A stretch of 64,000 bases of DNA, taken from assembly GCA_011037195.1 (NCBI GenBank), contig JAAEAF010014808.1:62001-126000 (forward strand). The letters run 5' to 3'. The DNA comes from Triatoma infestans (Eukaryota > Arthropoda > Insecta > Hemiptera > Reduviidae). The translations under genes were made by a program, and so were the position numbers. Positions 56,238 through 64,000 of this stretch are shown piece after piece (position 1 is the first letter of the stretch; every line of letters begins with the position of its first letter). Under the pieces are notes generated by a model, which saw nothing but the letters and a program-made list of their open reading frames with translations, searched no databases and was not told where the DNA came from.

Positions 56238-56883
56238 TTTTTACTTTCTCTTAATCCTAGTAAGAGGAAGTATTGTAATCGTGTGAAATTTTCGATATTG
56301 AGTTTTCACCGGAAATATCCGTTTTGAGGTCCCCTGAGTCCAAAAAAGTGGTTTTCAAGTCAGGTTTTCATCTTAAATGCTATATCAGTTTATTAGGCAA
56401 TTCTGTCCTCTTAATAATGTTAATTAGAATTAAATAGGTGGTTGAAATTCCGGTTTGAAAAAAAAAATCAGATAACCGGAAGTGCGTTTACTTTACCACT
56501 TTACTAAATAATTTTTTTCACTTTTTCGCAATTTTTTCAAAAATCTCAGACGATTTCCTTGAAACTTCTTATATAAACTAAACATACAAAGATCTACAAC
56601 TTTTATTTAGGTTATGTTTATTAGGGTATGTTTTTCTCTAAAGTGCTATCATAGTTGATTATTAAAATTCTATCATACAAACTAAATTAATTAGAAATAA
56701 ATAGATGGCCAAATTGGATGGAGTTTCAAGAAAATTAGTAAACCGGAAGTGCGCTTTTACTAGACAGTTTTTTTTCCGTTTTCGACGAATTTCTATAAAT
56801 TTGATACATAAACTACAAAAGTTTGTCAATTATAATTTTGAGAACTGGAATAAGAGAAAGTTGTGTGAGTGTTTCACGCCAGA
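56238..56883 (-). mobile_element. HINE-like element with internal deletion (646 bp)
   Basis: Both ends are intact: TTTTACTTTCTCTTAATCCT with AGTAAGAGGAAGTATTGTAA at the left and TGTTTCACGCCAGA at the right. Compared with the 1005-bp copies it lacks about 360 bp, near the size of one internal unit plus the TG tract (GTGGTTTTCAAG joins directly to TCAGGTTTTCAT). Unequal recombination between internal units is a likely cause. Confidence 0.65.
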
Positions 56884-57957
56884 TTTTTTTATTTTTTTTT
56901 ATATTTCTTTTTGTTATTTTATCGCATTATGTACAGAAATAGTTTAATATTGTTTATTATAACTTCGCAAGTTATGTAGTGCCATTTTTTTTTTCTTTTT
57001 TTCTTTTCAAACTAACTTTAGTTCCAGCAGTTTTAGTTTCTTTAATTTCATTGAATTGTAGTACCGTAATAATAATGGAAACACGTAACAACTGCAACAC
57101 ATACTTTCATGACCTTTTGTAATATATAAAGTCAGGTAGTCAGGTACAAAGAAAGTTGTTCATGTAATGTTTCTAACCGCCCACAACTAATCATTTCCCT
57201 TAATGGTATTATGGGAAAGAATGTTTACCTACTGCAAGAATATAATATCTTTTAGGATATTTTTCACTTAACATACACAGGCATCCTCCTAGTGAGCTCA
57301 TAATATTCAATAGTAGAGATTGTATATGGGTTTACCAATTTACCAGTTAAACGATAAATTGACAGAAAAAACGTTCGGTAATTGAAAAAATCCATACTAG
57401 AAATTTTTATATAGAAAATATTGTGTTTATAGATTTTTAAGACGGCTAAAAGGACATTGAACATAAAATAAAAAAAACAGGTAAGTATTAAGCAACAATA
57501 CACCTAATTATTGATTTTATGCGAGTATATTTTTTGTTTAATTTTAATTTAAAGTTTCTTGGGTTTGAGAGCCGCTATAAATCATACAGAAAGCGCTAGT
57601 TACAGTTAGCTTATGTGATTTATGCTCTGCAGTTTTTTGAGAATTTTTAAAGGTTTAAAATCTTTACAATCAACGTTTTTCTTAAAGAATAAGTAAATAT
57701 CTCCTTTTTTAATATTTAAAAATAATTATATGTAAATATTTCACGTATTTTTTAAACTTAATAGCAATTTTGAATAGACCACATTATCAAACAGGACATT
57801 AATGCAATATTATTGTAAAATAACATTAAAATTTAATGTTAATAAATTTTTACTTCTAACAACTGTTCAAAATAATTAAATACATTACAAGATTAAAATA
57901 ATGACATTAAATACAAATACTTATTACAAGATTCTAATATTATGCCTTATAATTGTG
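56884..57957. other. AT-rich interval, nothing recognised
   Basis: No coding signal or repeat noticed. Confidence 0.45.
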
Positions 57958-58472
57958 CAAAATATGTATTATTCTAACAAATTATTTATGTACTATTACA
58001 AAAAACATACAAAATATGTATTATTCTAACAAATTATTTATGTATTATTACAAAAAACATACAAAATATGTATTAATTTCTAACAAATTATTTATGTATT
58101 ATTACAAAAAACATACAAAATATGTATTATTCTAACAAATTATTTATGTATTATTACAAAAAACACAAAATATGTATTATTCTAACAAATTATTTATGTA
58201 TTATTACAAAAAACATACAAAATATGTATTATTCTAACAAATTATTTATGTATTATTACAAAAAACATACAAAATATGTATTCTAACAAATTATTTATGT
58301 ATTATTACAAAAAAACATACAAAATAAGTATTATTCTAACAAATTTATTTATGTATTATTACAAAAAAACATACAAAATATGTATTATTCTAACATATTA
58401 TTTATGTATTATTACAAAAAAACATACAAAATATGTATTATTCTAACAAATTATTTATGTATTACTATAAAA
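57958..58472. repeat. 52-bp minisatellite, ~10 copies
   Basis: Units begin near 57958, 58010, 58062, 58116, 58166, 58218, 58270, 58320, 58374 and 58427. Each contains AAAATATGTATTATTCTAAC, AAATTATTTATGTATTATTA and an A-run with CATAC. Period varies 50-54 bp because of the A-run and a small deletion in unit 7. The open frame through it is a product of the repeat, not a gene. Confidence 0.95.
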
Positions 58473-58701
58473 AATGATGAATTTACTTTAAATTTTATTT
58501 TCTTGAAAATTCTTATTCAGTTACATAATATGGAAATGTTGGAGGTACTATAGTGGGTTAGCACCATGGCAGGTAGCAAAAAAACAGCACAAAAACAATG
58601 AACAAATCTCAAAAAACAAAAAAATAAGCTTTTGGTTAGTGCAATATTACTATTTTATCCAGTATTTTATCCGTCATAGCATGCATATTAGTTTTATTCC
58701 T

Positions 58702-58731
58702 CACCGGTTTCGGATTTTCATCCATCGTCAG
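58702..58731 (-). ncRNA. Hammerhead-like motif, family B (left)
   Basis: Minus strand: CTGACGA, extra T, perfect helix II GGAT-GAAA-ATCC, GAA, palindrome ACCGGT. The base at position 17 is G, where hammerheads need A, C or U, and helix I pairs poorly. The layout is conserved but cleavage is doubtful. Confidence 0.5.
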
Positions 58732-58943
58732 AACAAATTCACCAAGTTCGTATAGAGAGTTCACTTCAACGAAATGTTACTGTAGACTCACACTTGTAAG
58801 TTGTATATATGTGGGAAGGTTATCAAGTGAATACATTGGGTGGATAACCTTCCCATATATATATATATATATAATCTACAAATGTGAGTCTACAGTAACA
58901 TTTCGTTGAAGTTAACACTCTATACGAACTTGGTGAATTTGTT

Positions 58944-58974
58944 CTGACGATGGATGAAAATTCGAAACCCGGTG
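58944..58974 (+). ncRNA. Hammerhead-like motif, family B (right)
   Basis: CTGACGA (58944-58950), extra T, helix II GGAT-GAAA-ATTC (one G-T pair), GAA, then ACCCGGT with one extra C, and G at position 17. Mirror of 58702-58731; probably inactive. Confidence 0.45.
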
Positions 58975-59030
58975 AGGAATAAAACTAATATGCATGCTAT
59001 GACGAATAAAATACCGGATATTATCCAGCA

Positions 59031-59389
59031 TTACGGACCTACCCACATTTTCAAGATTATAATTTTAAATTAATACAGTTTTCTTTTAAAATTGGATAAA
59101 TATATTATTTTCGAACGCATAAAACAACGCTATCTATCATCCAGCCAACAAATACTTTTTAATCCACATGAAATCAATTGTTTTCGAAAAAACGTATATA
59201 TTACTTACAAGACAGCCTTCAAGTTTTTAAGAAAAAAAAAAATAGTTGAAGTCGAATTGGATAAAATTTTAAAAAAACTTTGTAACCTATCATGTAAAGT
59301 AGCACTTTCAATTAATTGATGATTTTTTTTTTATTTCAAATTGGAATCTAGCAACTTCTAATAGATATGGTATGACCATTATATTTGAG
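59031..59389. other. AT-rich interval, nothing recognised
   Basis: An open frame at 59092-59319 encodes a lysine-rich 75-mer with no recognisable domain; possibly chance in A-rich DNA. Confidence 0.35.
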
Positions 59390-60685
59390 TGGTCCTTAAA
59401 AAGGAAACCATAACTTTACTGATCCCCAGAATATCACAACAAAAAGAGAGAGCATTTTTCCGGAAAAAGTTTCAAATAAAAGTGATAGGCATTTGGATAA
59501 TATAGTTTAGAGAACATTTTTTTTTTTTTTTTTTTTTTTTACTACGCCTGTGAACCGGTGGCGGAGTGTGCCATTCGGTATCGCGCTGCCCAGTAAAGTT
59601 TGGACATGGTTGTCCACTTGTCCATGTTCGTGCTTAAAGAATTTCTTATGTCCACAAGTCCGGGACATTTGTCAAGGTGGGAGCCGGTCATCTCGTCAAT
59701 TTGGCAAAGAGGGTATGTTGCAGACACGGCTACCCCGATTTTGAATAGATGACTTTGTAGGTAGTCATGTCCAGTAGTTAACCTAAAACATGCAACAGTA
59801 TTCCTCCTTTCCAGATTAGTCGGAATGCGCTTTGATTTCACTTCCAAGTGTTCCCACTGCTTCCCTGCCGCTGCTGACGATGACAGTTCTGTGTTTCCTC
59901 CGCCACTGCATAGCGAATGATTCTCTACGCAAAGGCATAAGGTAGAGAGTATTCAGGTTGAAGAGTTCCTGATGCATTCTTGGCAAGTCTGTCAGCTTCC
60001 TCGTTGCCAACTAATCCACAATGAGAACGATCCATTCAAAAGCGACTTGCTTTCCTGACTGCTCCAGCTTGGCTAAGGCCTAGGGGCAGTTTAAAACAGC
60101 ATGTAAAACATGACTCTGTCTTCTTTTTGCATGTAATCGCTTGTATAGCGGCCTTTGAGTCAATAAAAAGTGCAATTTTACTCTCCGCCGAGGTTTCTAC
60201 CGCTCTCAAAGATTCGTAGATGGCACCGATCTCGCCATCGAAGTTCATGGCTTCCCTTACCCCTGGTTAGAGAACATAGTATATGATGTTTACAGAAAGT
60301 TCGTAAACTTGGTATTTCATTTAGGTACCACCATGTGACATGAAGCTGTCCATCAAAATCGTTGGAGCCTTTTTCCAAAATTCACGAGAAACTGAAAAAA
60401 AAAAAGTTGAATGATAAAGGTTGATGGATTTTTGGTATACAGCTTCTTGTCCGAAGAGGTACGTACCTAAATCGAATACCAAGTACAACAACTTTCTGTA
60501 AATTTTTTGTTTCGAAGATATTTTGTTCACACACCAGACTATTTGCTAAAAACATTTTCTTTCGTACTTACGAGACTCAAAACAGGTCATTTCCGGAGAA
60601 ACCTTAATTTCGAAAATTTGACACATACGCTTCTTCAAAATATTTGCTCTTCTCAGCAGTAAGAGAAAGTAAAAATTAAAAAAAA
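59390..60685 (+). mobile_element. HINE-like element interrupted by retro-A
   Basis: 59440-59517 and 60278-60685 are contiguous parts of one copy: TTTCAAATAAAAGTGATAGG, then GTTCGTAAACTTGGTATTTC, CCTAAATCGAATACCAAGT, ATTTCCGGAGAAACCTTAAT and the end CAGTAAGAGAAAGTAAAAA. The insertion of retro-A with an 11-bp duplication separates them. Confidence 0.6.
59518..60266 (-). mobile_element. Retro-A copy 2: RNase H centre to C-terminus, 5'-truncated
   Basis: Minus strand: GVREAMNFDGEIGAIYESLR (Glu of RNase H), ALFIDSKAAIQAITC (second Asp), CGLVGNEEADRLAKNAS-like frame near 60000, then RIPTNLERRNTVACFRLTTG, HDYLQSHLFKIGVAVSATYP, knuckle CQIDEMTGSHLDKC (first cysteine of the pair altered: YPLCQI) and IRNSLSTNMDKWTTMSKLYW. 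Poly-T at 59518-59540 is its A-tail. An 11-bp duplication TTAGAGAACAT at 59507-59517 and 60267-60277 fixes a 749-bp insertion. It shows the uninterrupted form of the 8267-9418 copy. Confidence 0.9.
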
Positions 60686-62476
60686 TAAATAAAAATAAAT
60701 AAATAATAAAATACTATTTTATTTGTAAATTAATTGAAACAGGAATAGAACTGGAGTAGGAATGTCTTTCAACCATAACTTCAATCAGTTTTTTTTTTTT
60801 GTGGGGGGGGGGAAATCATTCACAAAAAGAGAATTATTTCCGGGGAATATTCATATGGACCTTTTTATATTTTATTAATCACCCATCATTTCGGCGTTTT
60901 TGTATTAATCTGGCGCCATTCTTTTTAATGTAATATAAGTAGATTTTTTTTTTTTTTTCTTGTTATTTATATGTAATATATATAATATATATATTTTAAT
61001 ATCAAGTTAAAATGTTTTAGTCAAATATAAAAGAATTAAAACTCTGAGAAACTTATATTTGATCTTTCTCCACACACAAGTGTAACTAATTACTTTTTAA
61101 GTCTGGCCATGAAATGAGAAAAAATCATAAATTATGTTAACTGTCTAGTACAAACTGATTTATCCTTAGCAGTTGGTCACACGTGTTCATTTTTACTTGC
61201 AAAACTTACAAGAAGAAGGACATACTCTTTATAAAACTAGACTGTAATATACACTTATTTGCTTCACTATCTAATATATTTAACCCTTTTTTTAATATAT
61301 TATTAGTCCAGACGGGATAATGAGTAAAAGGATGCATTTAACTTATTTACTTTCCCTTTCTTAAATATAAAAAGAACACCTTTAACTGGCAATGAGTGAT
61401 TCAATAAAATAAATTATCTAAAGCAATAATTTCGTGATTAATAATAAAGTATAATAAGTTTATGTAGAAGAAGATACTTAAAAATCCATCTGTGAGCAAC
61501 ATAAGGAGGAGAAAACAAACACGATGCCTTAAAGATATGGAGACAATTGGGCACAACTGGTTCCAAGGAAGGGAGTGACTTAGGCTAGGAAAAATTTATT
61601 TTAACAGTTGTTTTATGGGAGGAAATATAAAGAGAAATTACGAGAATGACTACGACTGGAGGCTCAAAGGGTTTGAATTTGAAGATATGTGGAGGTGTTA
61701 TGACTGGATAGCTGGTAATGAAAGTTCAAGGGCATACAGATGATGGGAAATGGAACTAATTTATTCAGCTGCGGTGTCTGACTGATAGAAATGGAGACCG
61801 ACAGCGACTAATAGCATCATTTCGGAGATCCTGAACATGTAGCTTAAGAAGAAGAGCAATAAAAGTTTATCATCGTCCTCCCTAGATAGGTCTATACAAG
61901 AAAATCTAAAATACTTATTCCTTAAGAATTAGGATTTGTTGGTTACGACTGTGAAGAAAATGTGAAATGTATACCTACTTACAAGCTTTTGAAGGAATGT
62001 CCAAAATGGGGTCTAGAAGTAATAAAAGTGAATCTGTTGCAGAAGCCAATCCACATTACTATGTACGACATACTACTATAACAAGCACAATTTCATCGAA
62101 AAACCTTAAAATCAACAATTTTTCAAGAAAAATGTTGCTGTGATTTGCCATAAATTCATAAGGTACCGCCCACAAGCAGCGAAACTCCATAAGTCTCGTG
62201 AGACGTAGCATGCCTCCATATCACAAACGGTTAAGATTCTGGCCGTAACAAAGAGAAAGTGATCCACCTATCTGAACCTTACAGTACCTGAAGAAGAAGT
62301 TAAGGAGTAGTAGAGGAGTTGAGAAAGTGTTTATAAATGCGCGCAATTCTCAACTAAGCGGATTCAAATTATATCGTTCAAGTCATCATAAAAGGGCTAC
62401 ATCAAGTAATCATGATACACCGTCACTCTGCCAGCTCAGTCTATCTCTCTTTCAGCCAACATACTCTTTGCTAGCC
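60686..62476. other. Unclassified interval
   Basis: 60690-61480 is AT-rich. 61490-62340 is more mixed, with a weak plus-strand resemblance (RRRKQTRCLKDMETIGHNWF, about 61508-61570) to C-terminal ends of RTE-like proteins, too short to call. No other signal. Confidence 0.35.
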
Positions 62477-62899
62477 CGCAAGGGATATCTATAGGCAGTT
62501 ATCTGTATCAAGTATGCAGTTACTTGGGGAATAGCGACCTCACGGGTACGACAGCTCAGTACTCCATGCACTTCGTCAGTACAATACACAATACTCTTAA
62601 ACTACGTGTACGTACAGACAAGGACAAACACAGTTAACTCCGTCCCTAGTTAACTGGCGTAAGCCAAAGGAGTAGGAAGGGATTAGAGCAGAGGTAGGGT
62701 GCTGTACTAGCAACGGGGAGGTCCTGGGTTCGAATCCAGCATGCTACTCTTGGATTTTCTCTTCCTAGGAGCCTCCACGACTCACTGTCCGTTGATGAGT
62801 ACTGTGTCTATAGCTATAGAACACTGCTTGGGGGCTCGGGGGGGGGAACAAAAGATCTTTCAGGACGCAGTGTGATAATCCCCTACAATAATCTACAAA
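62477..62899 (+). mobile_element. SINE2 long form
   Basis: Plus-strand copy: GTATGCAGTTACTTGGGGAA, TAGCGACCTCACGGGTACGA, CAGCTCAGTACTCCATGCAC, TAACTGGCGTAAGCCAAAGG, tRNA-like head (GGGATTAGAGCAGAGGTAGG; B box GGGTTCGAATCCAGC), body CTAGGAGCCTCCACGACTCA, then a G-run and end GATAATCCCCTACAATAATC. A duplicated TATCTATA/TATCTGTAT stretch lies at the 5' edge. Confidence 0.8.
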
Positions 62900-62959
62900 C
62901 CTCCTCTTTGCTAATTCAACAGTGTGTATAGTCCTTGCAATACTTTGCACATAATTAAT

Positions 62960-63390
62960 ATTTACAAGGTTCAGTCAGTTCATTTTTCTTTTCAATACAA
63001 AATTATATATAAGTGATGTTTCAAATATCTGGGCAATCAGCAATATTTCAAGTTTAAAATATCTCTGCAGCTATTTTCGTGAAAATTCTCAAAAGCTTAA
63101 AAAAAAACAATCATTCTGTAAATTCCGATTAGCTGATTTTCTTCAAATTTGGAATTTCAGCAATGCTTCTAATCTGTCTTAATATTTTGTAGGTGATAGT
63201 ATCACGAATTATAATTAATTACTTTAGAGGAAAACTTAAAGCTAATTTTCCATCAGAGCTTTTCCACCAAATTAATCAATTTACGAGAAAAAGGTTTGAA
63301 ATAAAATTTGTAGACATTTATATTATGTGTAGATAATACAAGAAGTTTAAAGAAAATCGTTGGAGCAATTTTAAAGGGAAAGCTTTTTTA
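62960..63390 (+). mobile_element. HINE-like internal fragment
   Basis: Blocks GATTTTCTTCAAATTTGG, TACTTTAGAGGAAAACTTAA and AAGAAAATCGTTGGAGCAAT match the family. It ends where the family A repeat begins. Confidence 0.5.
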
Positions 63391-63397
63391 GTTGTTG

Positions 63398-63642
63398 TTG
63401 TTGGTTCCGCAGAGCTGGAAAGCATCAGATATTATTTTTTCCATGATATCCTGCTTCTGTTTGTGGTCATCGACCGGTTTCAGGCGTTCGTCCATCTTCA
63501 GGATGTATTTGTCAAACAGTGTAATAACACAGACTTATACAGAGCAAATACAGTTGATACATTCAACTGTATAACTGTAGTGGATCAACTGTATTTTTGC
63601 TCTACGCAAGTCTATCTTATCACACTGTTTTGACAAAAACAT
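63398..63642. repeat. Family A divergent pair, right arm cut by an LTR
   Basis: The left arm 63398-63565 is a full repeat with a core on the minus strand. The right arm 63580-63642 starts TGTATTTTTGCTCTACGCAA and stops at ACAAAAACAT, 1-2 bases before CTGA would begin, because LTR 3 starts at 63643. The centre (ACAGTTGATACATTCAACTG) is itself palindromic. Confidence 0.8.
63472..63501 (-). ncRNA. Hammerhead-like motif, family A, helix II damaged
   Basis: Minus strand: CTGAAGA, extra T, GGACGAACGCCT (helix II mismatched), GAA, palindrome ACCGGT, C17. Helix I CATC/GATG is kept. The core is conserved but helix II is weakened, so activity is doubtful. Confidence 0.55.
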
Positions 63643-64000
63643 TGTAGTGGAATCAATTGTCGATAATCAATATAATGATAATACTGGTGATACTGATGAT
63701 ACTGTAGCTACTGATATAATGATATAATGATCCCCTCCTCCAGTGGGGCGAAGTTTATATTAGTATTACTCACAACTCACATTATGACATCTCTCGTAGT
63801 GTGCGACCTTGGCCAGGTCGGCGACCAATGTCATTTAAGTCAATGGCCAGCTTTATCGGTGCTTGTCTTTGATGTAATGTATTGACCCTTGTATTGAAAA
63901 GGGTTTGTGTTTGGCCGCGGCCCTTGTCTTGAAGACAGCGGCCGGCTGGGCTACTAGTTATAAATTATCCTTTCTTCCTGCCATCCTTTGTAAAGATGGC
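63643..64000 (+). mobile_element. LTR 3 of the TGTAGTGG family, cut by window end
   Basis: Starts TGTAGTGGAATCAATTG; shares TGGGGCGAAGTTTATATTAG, GGCCGCGGCC, GACAGCGGCCGGCTGGG and CTACTAGTTATAAATTATCC with LTRs 1 and 2. The first ~90 bp are diverged and ~200 bp shorter. Whether it is solo or the 5' LTR of a longer element cannot be told here. Confidence 0.8.

Larger units (their letters stand above)
58665..59030. repeat. Family B foldback with hammerhead-like cores
   Basis: Left arm 58665-58842 and right arm 58852-59030 are close reverse complements around a short spacer. Matched blocks: CATAGCATGCATATTAGTTT, CACCAAGTTCGTATAGAG, CTTCAACGAAATGTTACTGT, GGATAACCTTCCC. An AT dinucleotide tract (58856-58871) lies near the centre. 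Each arm carries one outward-facing core. Confidence 0.85.

Noticed and set aside
57953..58135. Open reading frame in the minisatellite
   Set aside because: It is created by the 52-bp repeat period and breaks where units shift.
61508..61570. C-terminal scrap of an RTE-like protein (KDMETIGHNWF)
   Set aside because: Eleven or so residues of weak resemblance are not enough to call an element.

Overview
This is an AT-rich animal nuclear window, probably from an arthropod and perhaps an insect. The evidence is the R1-like, Jockey, RTE-like and RNase-H-bearing non-LTR retrotransposon relics, the tRNA-derived SINEs, short solo LTRs, long microsatellites and absence of any operon-like coding. The species cannot be named from sequence alone. 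I found no intact host gene, no functional rRNA or tRNA gene and no CRISPR. All recognisable protein-like sequence is broken transposon code.

The landscape is nested. The commonest background repeat is a ~1.0 kb non-autonomous element with hairpin ends, a 15-bp subterminal inverted repeat and a TG/CA microsatellite near one end; I call it HINE-like (Helentron/DINE-like, tentative). Good copies lie at 2699-3703, 30160-31140, 48489-49493 and 56238-56883. Other elements landed in these copies, often with clear target-site duplications (TSDs): retro-A (8267-9418, 59518-60266), retro-B (11172-11923, 37439-38521), retro-C (24941-25509, 47285-48213), an R1-clade tail (5050-5601), an RTE-like element (21018-22092), a Jockey relic (19800-20440), a second RTE-like relic (40590-41956) and an older relic (51860-53158). 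Two SINE families (SINE1, SINE2) and three LTRs of one family (14648-15282, 45446-46060, 63643 to the window end) complete the set.

The most interesting content is a group of hammerhead-ribozyme-like motifs in several unrelated short repeats. Each has CTGANGA, a helix II hairpin, GAAA, then a palindromic ACCGGT or ACGT and usually a permitted cleavage-site base. Family A is at 5.9, 8.0, 12.2, 12.4 and 63.5 kb; family C is at 16.4-17.4 kb; diverged forms are at 58.7-59.0 and 34.15 kb. They mostly occur as divergent inverted pairs. This resembles the hammerhead-bearing Penelope-like elements and small metazoan retrozymes known from the literature. At 14.6-15.6 kb two family A arms stop exactly at the predicted cleavage position and flank a ~260 bp copy of sequence that also lies at 13.5 kb.

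Layout: 0-4.5 kb HINE copies and one retro tail; 4.5-10.1 kb a 5.6 kb imperfect palindrome with ~1 kb arms, each later hit by a different retrotransposon; 11-17.5 kb retro-B, ribozyme repeats, solo LTR; 18-26 kb nested HINE/Jockey/RTE/retro-C; 26-37 kb AT-rich DNA with a 28S rRNA scrap at 28.2 kb; 37-49 kb retro-B, RTE-like, a tandem duplication, solo LTR, retro-C; 50-60.7 kb old relics, a 52-bp minisatellite, ribozyme foldback, retro-A; 60.7-64 kb unique DNA, SINE2 and a ribozyme repeat cut by an LTR.
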